A stretch of 64,000 bases of DNA, from NCBI RefSeq assembly GCF_020520425.1, contig NC_079491.1, positions 22,497,449 through 22,561,448 on the forward strand. Direction: 5' to 3'. The stretch comes from Spinacia oleracea (taxonomy: Eukaryota; Streptophyta; Magnoliopsida; Caryophyllales; Amaranthaceae). Below the pieces are notes generated by a model. That model did not search any database, had not been told where the DNA came from, and saw nothing but the letters and a program-made list of their open reading frames with translations. This document shows positions 46,267-58,207 of the stretch, piece by piece. Each line of letters starts with the position of its first letter. Positions within the stretch are counted from its first letter, which is position 1. Both the position numbers and the translations under genes were made by a program.

Positions 46267-49200
46267 TTAAGATGTAGTGCTTCTCTTCAATGCCATCTTG
46301 GATCTTGTTTGAACTTGGGATGGAGCAGCTGAGGTACTAGCTGTGGGAACATTAGCTGATGTACTAGCTGTAGGCACATTAGATGAGGTTTGGCTCAATA
46401 TTGTTTGCCTTTGTGATGTTGATCTCTGTAATGGTGGTTTGTTAGCAATGCTGTTAGGAGGAGTGATTGAACCTTGAATCTGCAGTAATTGGATAAGATT
46501 TGCTAAGCACAACCTGAACAAAACAAATATTGTAGTGCAAAATTACAAAAGAGAAGGCAACAAAACTTACATTGTGTTCAAGCTTAGACCACTTTTTCTT
46601 TCTCTGCTCCACAACCCATTCATTGTTCAGAGGAGGCCTCCCACCTTTGTTTTTGGGAGCTGAAGCTGAACTTGTCTCTACAGCTCCATTTTTGCACTTT
46701 CTTTTGTTATGCCCAAACTGACCACAATTCCCACATTTGTTTTGCCTTTTGGCTCTATCAGGATGTGGTACCTTCTGCTTCTTGCTCTTTCCATTGCCCT
46801 CTCCCTCTCCCTTTTCCTTCTTCCTTTTCGTTGATTTTGGTCTTCCTGGCATAACCCTAACTGCAGGTGGGAGTGGTTGTGGCAGGTCAGAAGTATCCCA
46901 GTGCTTTGGGCCAGGCATACCCTTCACTGGAAGTGCATAAGCTTGCATATATGTATCCTTGCTGTAAGCAGTATGCACATAATCAAGTGGATTTGCTCTT
47001 TTATCCAGCAGACTTGCATATGCATGGACACATGGGATACCAGTTAGATCCCATTTGTAACATGTGCAAGTTCTTTCATCCAAGTTTACCAAAACTTGGT
47101 CCCCCCCTAGCTGAACCTCATATTCATTGTCCCTGGATGCTTGTACTATGCATGCTCTAACTGAATTCTCCATCCCCTCAAACACCTGATTCACATAAGG
47201 CATAACAGGTCCCCCCCCCCCCAACTGGTTGATAGATTTCCACTTATCGTTGTTCCTTTTCATCATATACCTTCTCAACCACTCCATTTGGGTGAGAATT
47301 GGTTTATCTCTGGCATCCCTAATCACTGCATTGAATGTCTCACACATGTTGTTTAATAACATGTTGGACTTGCAGTTAGTGGTGAATCCATGTCTTGACC
47401 AGTGTTTTGTGGGAATGTCATCCAGGTATTCATATGCATCCTCATTCAATGTCTTAATAGATTCCATTGCCACTTCATAGTCAAACTACAAATACCACAT
47501 ACATGCCGTCAACAGAAAACTAAAAACAGAAAACAGAAGGCAAAACAGAAGCAGCATGCACACAAGCTCTACAATCAACTCAGTTAAGGAGCACAGTCAA
47601 TCAAGGTCAACTATAGTCAATATGCACACAAGCAGCATAGTCAACTCAGTAACAACAAAATTCCAGAAAAAGTAAACCTAGGTCAACTTAAGCAACCATG
47701 CACACAAGCTGTACAATCTACTCAGTTAAAAAAAAATTACAGAAATAGTCAACCTAGATCAACTTAAGTCACAAAAGAGTCAACCTAGGTCAACTTAAGT
47801 CAACCAAGGTCAAATTAAGCAACCATGCACACAAGAATTACAATCAACTCAGTCACAACAAAAAAAACCAGAAAAAGTCAACCTAGGTCAACTTAAGTCA
47901 CCATGCACAAAATAAGCCGAGTCGGGAACTTGGACACGTTCCCGAGTCCAACTAACTAACATAAAATAAGCCGAGTCGGGAACTTGGACACGTTCCCAAT
48001 GTCCAACTAACTAATATAAAATAAGCCGAGTCGGGAACTTGGACACGTTCCCGAGTCCAACTAACTAACATAAAATAAGCCGAGTCGGGAACTTGGACAC
48101 GTTCCCAATGTCCAACTAACTAATATAAAATAAGCCGAGTCGGGAACTTGGACACGTTCCCGAGTCCAACTAACTAAAGTAAGTATTTTACCTTAGTTGT
48201 AGCCCTAGCAGCATTCCAGAAGAGGTCTTTAAACAGAGAACCAGTGAATTGCAACTTGAAATTAGCCCAAATATGCCTTGCACAATATCTTGTTTCAGCT
48301 TGGGGCACCACAGTACTAAAAGCTTGCAACAGACCCTGTGTTTACAACCAAAACAAGGTACACACAATGTTAATTAATGAAGTACTTAATCATATACAAA
48401 GAATTAACTTTAAACAGGTTGAAGACCATACCTTTTGTCTGTCTGACATAAAGGTCCAACCTGCTCCACTATCACCACCCAATTCTTTCAGTAGCAAGTC
48501 CAAGAACCAACACCATGTTTCTGTATTTTCAACCTCTACTGTGGCCCAAGCAAATGGGAAAATGTTGTTATTACTATCTTTGTCAACAGCAACAAGTATC
48601 TAACCAGGGTAAGCACCTTTCAGATGGCATCCATCAACCCCTATGATTGGCCTGCACCCTTTTTTGAAACCTTCCCTTAGAGCATCAAGGCAGACATACA
48701 TTCTTAGACACAAGGGAGGTTCTGGTCTTTCAATACCTTCCACAAGCACAATACAAGTACTCCCAGGGTTGTATTTCAACACAGCTTTAGCATAATCCCA
48801 CACCCTTTAATATTGTTCAAGCGAAGAGCCGTAAATGATCAACTTTGCCCTAGCCCTTCCTGACCATGCCAATCCATACTTGATTTGGATTCCAGTATCC
48901 AGCAACACCTTTCTCATAAAGGAAAACAACTTCATATGAGGTTCACTCCTCCACTCCTCCACATACCTTTCTCCTAAATACTCTGCATTTAACTTAGAGT
49001 TCATGATTAACCTCTGACAGAAATGTTGCATGTTCAATGTCCTAATCTGCCACACATCTTGCTTATACAACTTCCTAACAAGGACCTTAAAGTGACACTG
49101 CACCCCAGCTTCACACACACACTTAGGTTTCTTACTCCTGCTTGAATCCCATGGACAGTCACACCTAAACTTGCAATAGGTTGTTATTCTGTTATTTCCA

Positions 49201-50468
49201 TTGTGTAGGTAATAGTAATCATACCTCTTTTGGATAGCATGCCACCTCAATGCCTTCCTCACAGCCTGAACACTTCCAAACTTAAGCCCCAACACAAGGT
49301 TAATTGGCCTACTAAAGTCAGTATCAGAGTTGAACCAAGGGCTGTTGTCTACCTCATCATCAGACCCATCAATGCTCCTTAACTCATCTGACTCACCCTC
49401 AATCTCTTCCTGAATCCTAACCTCTTCACATTCTAGATTATCATCCAACTGTGACTTCTTCCTTTGGACTGATTTCACTTTTTCCCCTTTCCCTGTATCT
49501 TGTTTTGCCTCCTCTAAACTGGAATTGACTTGCCTTAACAACTCAGCATCACCTGATTGTGTGTTATCTCTTTTTCTTTTCCTAAGTAACTCCTCAAAAT
49601 CATCAGCATCATTTAGAATAGTCTCTTCCTCCCTAGGTTCCCAATCAATATCAAGATCAGAAAAATCTGAGTCTGAACTATCTGACCCAGATCCAGACAG
49701 TTCAGAACTAAACAACTTCTTGCTAGCTCTGGTTTTTTTCTTCCCAGTTGGTTGTTTCCCCTTACCCTTCACAGCCACTGTCTTTACCCTAGGGCTCCTC
49801 CTAACAACTCCCTCCCCCTCACCAGAAACTTCATGCCCCTTACCCTTACTCACACCTCCCTTTTCAACTTTTTGTTGTTCAACACTTTGTTCAGAAGCAA
49901 CCCTTTCCCTTTCAGCAGCAGACCACTCTCTTCTGGTAATAACAACTGCAGAATTGTCTCTAGCTGAAGTGTTTGCCCTAGGTTCTAACTTCACTGGTTT
50001 TGGTTTTATATTGCTGGTTGGTGGGTTTTTTGTTGTTGGGCTAGCAGCTTGGGTCAAAGGCCCATTTAGTGGTTTTGTTTGTTTGTAAACAAGAGGTTTC
50101 CTTGCATTGGGATCAATTGTGCAAAACAATTCCACACAGTTATTTCTGTCCACAGTTTCTAACAAACATCTAGCATCCTCATCACCACTGAACTCCCTCT
50201 TCCCAGTAGTGAAAGTTCTACCCTTCTCCCTATACCATAACTTCATTTGATGATATTGAGGAATTGCCCGATTATTGAACTTATATGCACTAGATACAAT
50301 GTGCTTAAGTGCAGGAATCTTAAGATCATTTCTAGGCACTTGTATCCTAGTATACTCCCACCCACCCTCAAATCCAACCACCCTTCTACCTCTAAATATA
50401 TTTTCCTTAAAAAAACCCCCTAATTTAAACCTAATGTCCACAAATGTATTGTTAATATCAGCCTGCAT
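46267..50468 (-). pseudogene. MuDR-type MULE transposase with two in-frame stops
   Basis: Four coding exons with agreeing phase: 50468-48432, 48335-48192, 47485-46571 and 46479-46267, about 1,100 codons. A 5' UTR intron probably ends just before the start. Order: an N-terminal PB1-like region, a long Ser/Glu/Asp-rich linker, the MuDR DNA-binding zinc region (FRCDCPWDSSRSKKPKC), and the MULE DDE domain with GVDGCHLKG (first Asp), MSDRQKGLL (second Asp) and CETFNAVIRDARDKP (Glu). A SWIM finger CTCYKWDLTGIPCVHA and a CCHC knuckle CGNCGQFGHNKRKC follow. In-frame stops interrupt EQY-RVWDYA (48807) and AYPG-ILVAVD (48600), the latter at a Gln position. Both are single-codon lesions, so the copy became inactive relatively recently. 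Confidence 0.92.
47911..48177. repeat. Alternating 54/55-bp tandem repeat in MULE intron
   Basis: Five units beginning AATAAGCCGAGTCGGGAAC start at about 47911, 47965, 48020, 48074 and 48129. Two variants alternate strictly: one with CGTTCCCGAGTCC, the other CGTTCCCAATGTCC. This gives a 109-bp higher-order unit. It fills part of the intron between transposase exons 2 and 3. Upstream (47570-47900) is a looser repeat of GTCAACCTAGGTCAACTTAAG phrases. Confidence 0.9.
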
Positions 50469-51025
50469 TCTGTACACAAATTGAAAAAAAAAATGCATTT
50501 CAATCAATAATTCCAATCAACCATAATTACCCCAATAAGTAAACCACATGAATAAACAACTGAATAACAGCAGCCCCAATATGTAAAGCACATAAATTGG
50601 CATTAATTTTTATTTAATTACCCTAATTCGTATTAAAATAATTGTTCCCCAAATCCTAGGGTTTACCAGTCAACAAACCTCCAAAATCCACAATTACCCA
50701 ACAAAATCCACAACATATTTAATAAAACACCTAATTTAACAAACGAAAATGACTAAAGTACTTACATTTTGATGCTTACGAATTTCCAAAGGACAAAAGT
50801 CACCACCTTTGGTCCCCTCCAATGATTGAGATGCTTTGTTGCTTTCCAATTGGACCCAGCGATGACAGAGATGAAGATTCGCCTTTAAGATTCGTCACAA
50901 GTGGTTGAGAGGAAGTGAAGAAGAGAGAGAAAATTGTGAGGTTGAAGGAACACAGTGAGCATTGAAGGAGAAGAGAGATGAATCGTGAAAGGAATTCCAA
51001 AAGAAGGAGGGAATTTAGAATTAAA

Positions 51026-51187
51026 TCCGTTAGTGGGCCCCATGTGACGGAATTTTGGATGGAAACTGTTAAGAGGTAGTAAACAATAAGTTATGGGAAG
51101 TTTAAGGTAGTAAAATAAAATAAAAATTACATAAGGTAGTAATTACAAAAGTTGGTTATTTAAAAGGTAGTAATTACGAAATTTTCC
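51026..51187 (-). repeat. Right terminal inverted repeat of the MULE
   Basis: 162 bp, the inverted partner of 44747-44906. It lies upstream of the transposase start and should act as its promoter. Confidence 0.9.
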
Positions 51188-54100
51188 TAAAGATAATTCT
51201 ATTTAAAATTGGATTTAAAGAGTTTTACCAATTCAAAATTCCCTAAAAATACGAATTCTTTGAGATAAATTCTGAAAATTTCAGGATAAATCTTAATTAA
51301 TTATATAAGCCTCTTTTTAAAATTTCGTGATTTTATCTTTTGTATTTCTATTTTAAACAATTTTACTCTAAACCGAATATCACCAAAATCATGACTAGAT
51401 TCAGAATCCTATCATAGCTTGAACACCAACCACGGCCATACCCCTTAGGGTTCCATTATAATCCTAACCCTAACCCTATACCTATAAATACCTCCTACCT
51501 CATTCATTATTATTCACATCAAAAGTTGAGAGTTTTCCTAAGCCCGCTCTTAAACTTCTTCTCCCTCTTTGGCTCTAAACCTTCTTACCTAAAACCCTTA
51601 TGCCACCATCACGACACCCCCGTCGTGCACTCCTTGCCGCCGACGTCTACCTCTTGGTGTCGTGACTTCCACACCCTAATTGTTTTCAAAGCCTTCTCTT
51701 TTACGGTCAGTTTTTACTATTTAAACTCTTCTAAATTAATGCCGTAATTTTTAAAATTTTATTTTTGAAACAATAGTTCAAATTTTGATTTATGATACTA
51801 TTATTATGCATTCATAACTCATTAATTAAATTTAAGTCCATTAGATTTATTTTTATTAATTTGATTGTTTAATCATGAATTAATTAGGGTTTTATTTATT
51901 TAATTGTTAGGAACTCGTGAGTGATCCGTAGCAGGATCAAACTAATTTTTGTGTGAGGTGTTATTTAATCAAGGTACGTGTATGTGGCTTGATAATTATG
52001 TGTTAAATCTATGTATGGTTTGAATTGTTATATTCTAATTGATTAATCAATTTCCAATTGAATTATGAACTTATGATTTTGTTTTTATTCTTGAATTTAT
52101 GGACAAATGATTTGTGGATTTCGAATTTATATTAATGTAAGGATTTTCAAGTGTTAATGATTCAATAAAAGGTCACTTCGAAATTATTGATGAATTTTAA
52201 TGATTTAATAATTAATCATTTATTTACACATGTATTTAATCAAAAAAAATTATGTTTGATTAAATAAAAAGGAGGTTAATCGTTTATCATTGTGAATGGA
52301 ATTGGAAAGTCTTTCATGACATTATTATACTTAAAGTCTCAAAATGGAATGGATCTCATGGAACATTAAAGTTTATACGCATCACTTGTTGTGTAAGTCG
52401 AGGGTCACTTGTTGACTATTATTTGGTTAGTACCCCAATGCATAGATTTGTGATGGAATACTAGATTGGGGGTGTGCACATTTAGGAAGGAAGGGGAGAT
52501 GAGAAGAGGTGTTTTAATTTTCATATTCTAATTGGAATCTAATTTTGGAAAGTTTCTACTTTTGAAATATTGTTATATTTGGAAAGTTTATATATTTGGA
52601 ATATTTCTATTCATGGAATGTTTCTAATTTTGGAAAGTTTCTATTTTAAAAATATGTGTTCTTGATATGTTTATACTTTTGAAAAGTTACTATATTTGGA
52701 AAGTTACTATTTATGGAAAGTTTCTAATTTTGGAAAATGAATCTTCTATGATTTCAATCAAGCAAGTTTGAAGTAAATGGTTTGTGAAAGTATGTTCAAC
52801 TGTATATAAATGTTTTACAAGTCTTGCATATATTCGTACTTAGCTTTTGCTAACCCGTATTTCCTATTTGTTTTGGCTTGGCCCTGTTCACCTTTTGGTG
52901 AGCAGTTTTCAGGAACTTGATGTGATGATGTGACATGCTTGCATACGGGATTAATGGAGAGTTCACTAGTTAGGATTTACTTTTCTAAGTTGGTTTCATT
53001 AATGAGTTCAGATTTTAGTATTTTAAATTTAAGGGTTTATCGAATATACACTATTATCATTTCGATTATTATTATTCAATAAAGAAAAGTATTTGAGTTA
53101 TTCCGCTGCATTAGTTGAATTAATTAGCCTTTAACGTAATCACGTGGCGGTAATACCCCTAAGTTTATCTCAAGGTTGGTTTTATTCAATTAAATGTTGG
53201 TTTTAAATTAAATGTTGGTTTTAAAAAGAGAGAAATCTGGGGGTGTTACATGCATGGAGTATTATCGATGCGCAAAACCCATCGGTGTTCATTTTGCTAG
53301 AGGAGAGGTGTGATGATCACAGGGCTCGAGAGGTGATGCAGCAGTTGAGGTTCAATGATTATAGAGTTGTTCCACCAACTGACAAAAGAGGAGGGGTTTG
53401 GTTGTTCTGGAAGAACACAATTGACTTGATTTTGTTTTCCTTTGCTGAAAACATGTTCCATGTCCTTTTCAAGTTTCATAACATCAAGCTGGAGGTGTTA
53501 GTTACAGGGATGCACGCTCCTAGTGTGCCTACTCCCAGGCATAGGTTGTGGAGAAGTATGGAGGAGAATCTTCCTCCGCCAGAAACCCCGTGGTTGGTGG
53601 TATGTGATTTGAATAAAGTTACATCGCAGTCAGACAAGGTGGGTGGTACGCCTTTTTGTAGGGGGGCAATGCAGCGATCTGAATAGCTTCATGGATGCAG
53701 CAGGCTTAATTGATTTGGGATACAGTGGCTGCCCTTACACTTGGACAAATGCGAGAGATGGTGCAGAGTTGATCATGGAAAGGCTCGACAAAGCTCTCAC
53801 CAATCCACCATTGTTAGATGCGTTCCCACACATTAAGGTACATCACTTACCCCGTATTCATTCGGATCATTGTCCTATTATTGTTTCTTTAGATAATTCG
53901 GTTCTTAAAGGTCCTTTTCCTTTTCGTTGCAAAGAGGTTTGGATGGAACATCCTGAATTTAAAGATTTTTATACTAATAATTGGTTAGCTGAAAATACAG
54001 ATTTCCTAAATGGGTGTAATAATTTCTTAAAAAACATACACAATTGGAGCCATAATGTTTTTGGAAATCTTCGTAATCAGAAAAAACGTTTATTAGCTCG

Positions 54101-56239
54101 TATTAATGGAATTCAGATTGCCTTAGCCAAGAATCACAGTTCCTTTTTAATTAATTTGGAAGCAGAGTTAATTAAGGAATTAACGGATATTTATAATAAG
54201 GAACGATTAATTTGGGCCCAAAAATCCCGGATTAATTGGAGAAAATATGGAGACTACAATACTAAGTACTTTTACATTTTGGCTAAAATTAAAAAATAAA
54301 AAATAATAAAAAAAGTAGGGGTAAGGTGTTATTTTTGAAAAATGATCTTGGTGAATGGGTTACAGATCCTGATAGGCTTAAAAATTTGGCGGTAAATTTT
54401 TACAGTAAAATGTTTGAAACCACCCATGATCATAGTCAGTTGGGTGTTATGCTCACCAGCAGCAAAGTTATAGGTGAGGAGGATGTTACTGATTTGGGCT
54501 GTCCAGTCACTAAGGATGAGGTTAAGTTCAATTTATCTTGTATGGACCTAATTAAAAGTCCTGGCCCAGATGGAATCCAACCGGTTTTTTACCGAAGGTA
54601 TTGGTCAGAATTAGGGGATAGTTTAACTCAGTTTTGTATTGATTGCTTTACCCATAGCAGTATCCCTGTTGAGATTAATAATTCCTATATTACTCTTATT
54701 CCTAAAAAGGAAAGCCTTGAGACTATGAGTGATTTCCGTCCTATTGGGCTTTGTAACACCATTTACAAGTTAGTTACTAAAGTGATCACCAATCGTCTTC
54801 GCCCCATTTTGGGTAAAATTATTAGTCCGTTTTAATCTAGTTTTAATCGGGGTAGGGGCATTGAGGATAATGTTATATTGGTAAAAGAAATTGCTCATGT
54901 TTTTCACAAATGTAAAAAAGGGAAGCGCATTATGGCGGTCAAACTAGATCTAACTAAAGCCTACGATAGCTTAGAATGGAGTTTCTTTAGAGATACCCTT
55001 GTCAGTTTTCAATTCCCGGTTAATTTGATTAATCTTATCATGTCTTGTGTTACAACTCCGAGGATTAATGTTCTCTGGAATGGGGAGATTGCTTCTGAGT
55101 TTAAGCCTTCTCGGGGAATTAGACAGGGTGACCCTCTTTCTTCGTATATTTTTTTCTTGTGCTTAGATAGATTATCTGTTATGATTGAAAATGCTGTTTT
55201 GGAGGGGAGATGAAAACCAATAAAAATGTCTAAATCCATCTATGTATCCCACGCTTTTTATGCAGATGATGTTTTTCTTTTCGGGAATACTACTCAGGAA
55301 AACATTGAGGTTATGTTTCACACCTTAAATTACTTTGGTAACATATCAAGATTGCGTATTAACATGAGTAAATCGAGTATTATCTTTCCTCAACATATGA
55401 GTCATGTTTTGCGTAACAGTTTGGCTGGAAATTATGGTTTGCGTATGACTAGTTTTTTTGGCAAGTATTTAGGTGTGGATATCCGGCCTAACAAGCTAAA
55501 GATTTCAAATTATATGAGTCTATTAGATAAAAATTTAGACATAATCAAAGGTTGGCAAGCGAAGTTGCTTAACATGGCAGATCGTTGTACGCTTGTTAAG
55601 TCGGTTTTAAACACTTATCCTCTTTACAATATGCAGACTTCTATTCTCCCGTCTATGGTTACCCAGACTTTAGAAAAGGCTAGTAGGAAATTTCTTTGGA
55701 ATAAAGTAGGCCGATCTCGTTATATGGTTAGGACTAGTTGGGCCAATGTTACAAAACCTTTATATGAAGGGGGTTTGGGGATTCGGAGGCTTGCTTCTTG
55801 GAATATTGCTTTCATGGCTAAGTTAGGTTGGAAAATGTTGACTAATCCGGATAAGTTGTGGGTACGTTTGTTTACAGAAAAATATTTACGTAGTTGCAAC
55901 TTCTTTAATTGTGTTCCGGGGTCTCATCAATCTCCAATTTGAAGAGACATTTTGAAGGGTCGTACCTTGCTTGAGAATGGGCTAATTGTTGACATAGGGA
56001 ATGGGAAAACCACTTCTTTATGGTATCACTATTGGGTGGGTTCGGGTCCACTTTATAAGGTCTTAGAGAGAGATATCCCTGATTCGGTAGCCCATTACTT
56101 GGTTAGTGACATTATTAAGGATGGGAAGTGGGACTTGAGAAAAAGTGAGCATATTGTTCCTTCTGACATTTGTGATTTAATTAGGGTGGTTCCTCTTTTT
56201 TTCAACTCTGATTTAGAAGATTTCATTCGATGGCACCCA

Positions 56240-56826
56240 AGAATCTCGCGTGGGCCGCAAGGCTTGCGCGGGCTATGCGGCTCGTGCTCGTGCTCGTGCA
56301 ACGCTTGTGTTCAATACGAATCCTAAAGCTAATGGAATTCGTTCTATGATTAAATCCTAATCCTAATAGATAGAATTTGTTTAATAGAGTTTTAATGAGA
56401 TTCTAATTAAACTAATTGGTATCCTAATAGGATTCTAAATCCTTTTCCATGACTCTATAAATATGTGCCTAGGTTCACAATTTATGGACGAGAATTCAAG
56501 TATTCAAAGGTAAGATTTTCAAGCAAAAATCAGCCAAACACTTGCCACATATTAGCCGAAAATTCTAAGTACCTTAAGGGCGATTCTAGTTGGTCAAGCT
56601 TAAGGCGGATCCGGACGTGCTGTGGACTTTCTACGGAGGGACGACACTTGGAGTCCTAAAGACTTTTTCTTGTTCGGTTCGGGCGCAGCTAGGTAGGGCA
56701 CGCTACAAAGTGTATGCATCCTAGACTAATTATATGATTATGTGCAATTAATATGATTCCTGGCATTAAGGTTTTTCCGCATGATTTATGTTGTTCTTAT
56801 GTATCATAACCTAACATTGTTGCCAT
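56240..56826. mobile_element. LTR-like insertion within the LINE
   Basis: LINE ORF2 wording breaks off after DLEDFIRWHP and resumes at about 56827 with the tail HEILPVAKNL-type sequence. Between them is a non-coding stretch with a GC-rich start, TATAAATA at about 56456, and a CTTAAGGCGGATCC-type leader, resembling an LTR of a retrotransposon. No target duplication was found and part of the LINE is missing, so the exact borders are uncertain. Confidence 0.5.
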
Positions 56827-58207
56827 GAAATTCTTCCTGTTGCTAAAAATTTGAATTTGACAATAAACTGCATTTCTGCGATTTGTACGCGTTGTTTTGT
56901 CATGGATGAGGATCACTTACACCTCTTTAGATATTGTTGGGAGTCGAGTATTCTGTGGAACTATATTTTCAGCAGGTTAGTCAAGAATAATCGTATCAAT
57001 CTTCATAGTTTCTTCCATCTCCCTTGGATTGAGTGGATTGGTTTCAATCTCAGTCAATCTGGGAATTGGAAAATCATTTTTTGTGTAGCCATTTGGCACA
57101 TTTGGAAATCGATCTAGAAATCAAGCTGTTTTCAAACAAAAGATGGTTAAAGATTTCTCAATTTATAATGCCTTTTATGTTGATTACACCACTACTAATA
57201 AGATATTGCAGGGTAAATAAAGGAAAAGCCAAGGTTGTACCAGCTCTGTGGACTCCTCCAGCTTATGATTACTTAAAGCTCAATACAGATGGAAGTTGGA
57301 GGGCTCATAATGATGCTGCTGGTGGTGGTGTTTTCAGAGGTGCCACTGGGAGGTGGTACATCGGTTTCTCGAGTAAGTTTAATGCCATGACTCCTCTTGC
57401 TGCTGAGCTCTATGCTATGAGGGAAGGGTTACTTATGGCAGTGTCATACGAAATTCAGAATCTGGAAATTAAAACAGATGCTCAAGATTCATTAACCATG
57501 TTAGGATCAGTGAATGGGAAGTATCATGAGGAGCTCAAGCTAGTGTTAACGGGTGTAGCCAATCTTAAGCGCAAGTTCAAATCCCTTGTGGTACGTGAAG
57601 CACACTCCTCGGGCCAACAATAAAGTGGCTCATGCACTGGCTCACTATGCGTTGGAAATGGCGGTTGGTCATACCTTCTTCCTCAATCCTCCTCTTTTTG
57701 CCAGCATCGCGTACCAAGGTGATTTGAATAAACTAGAAGATGTAGAAAAGAGAAGGTTCTAGCAAGGTTCAAGTAGCAGAAATGTCATTGGTTTGGAGGA
57801 AGATGCCTCTGTAGATCATCACAGTCCAACCTTCACTATAGAAATAATGTTTGGAACAATCTCGACTACAGTCACAACCACGGCGGCAGGCCTCACCGGA
57901 ATTATTCTTGGTCCGGAGCAGTCACAGGAAGAAGGGGAAGAAGGTGTTCAGGAATAAGGAAAATAGCTTACTTTGGTGGATGTTCACTCCCAAGCTTGGA
58001 TGTCTTGATTGTCTTTTACTTTACAAAGCTTGGTGATGATTTTGGTTAAATTGTACATAATTTGGAATATAAGAAGGGCTGGGCTTTATGGGCTGAAAAT
58101 CAGGGGGGGAAAGTTTTTGGTTTTTACCCCGATATTGTAATTGAACCTTCTATATTTAGTTTAATATAATCTCAGCTATGCGTTAAAAAAAAGATGATGT
58201 TTTGGTG

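Larger units (their letters stand above)
44747..51187 (-). mobile_element. Mutator-like element (MULE) with long TIRs
   Basis: A 9-bp duplication TAAAGATAA occurs on both sides (44738-44746 and 51188-51196). Terminal inverted repeats of about 160 bp (44747-44906 and 51026-51187) begin GGAACATATC and GGAAAATTTC and then agree closely, with repeated ACTACCTTA phrases. The element carries a MuDR-type transposase on the minus strand and a small GRF-zinc-finger gene on the plus strand, transcribed towards each other. It is inserted in the solo LTR. Confidence 0.95.
44420..53250 (+). mobile_element. Solo LTR of a Ty3/gypsy element, split by a MULE
   Basis: It starts TGTAATACCCC and ends GGGGTGTTACA, with TGCAT repeated on both sides (44415-44419 and 53251-53255). 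Without the MULE it is about 2.4 kb. No primer site or internal coding region is present, so it is a solo LTR left by recombination. A TATAAATA at about 51484 and terminus wording like the gypsy LTR at 11136 suggest a related long-LTR lineage. Old enough to have received a MULE. Confidence 0.88.
44339..57760 (+). pseudogene. LINE ORF2: endonuclease, reverse transcriptase and RNase H, broken
   Basis: Begins LAIKVCLWNVRGASRNG (44354), is interrupted by the solo LTR, and resumes at 53256 (WSIIDAQNPSVFILLEERC). The APE endonuclease ends with RIHSDHCPI near 53870. Reverse transcriptase (about 54330-55940) shows SPGPDGIQP, LIPKK, GLCNTIYKLVTK, GIRQGDPLS and FYADDVFLF. A zinc-binding tail (CTRCFVMDEDHLHLFRYC) follows after the insertion near 56240-56826. 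An RNase H domain (KLNTDGSW, AELYAMREGL, KTDAQDSL) lies at about 57270-57500. Several in-frame stops fall where the family has Gln or Trp, and there is at least one frame change near 53680, so it makes no working protein. Confidence 0.9.
42034..58192 (+). mobile_element. L1-type LINE, full length, split by later insertions
   Basis: A 15-bp duplication GATGATGTTTTGGTG lies on both sides (42019-42033 and 58193-58207), and the right end is a short poly-A run. The 5' end has an untranslated leader with a duplicated AGAGAGAAAGTGCTT phrase, followed by ORF1 at 42142. Without the solo LTR/MULE block and a further insertion near 56240-56826, the LINE is about 6.7 kb, the usual length for plant L1. 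Both ORFs are broken by several stops and frame changes, so it is inactive. Confidence 0.92.

Noticed and set aside
49525-50088. 187-codon plus-strand frame
   Set aside because: Antisense of the low-complexity Ser/Glu/Lys-rich linker of the MULE transposase.
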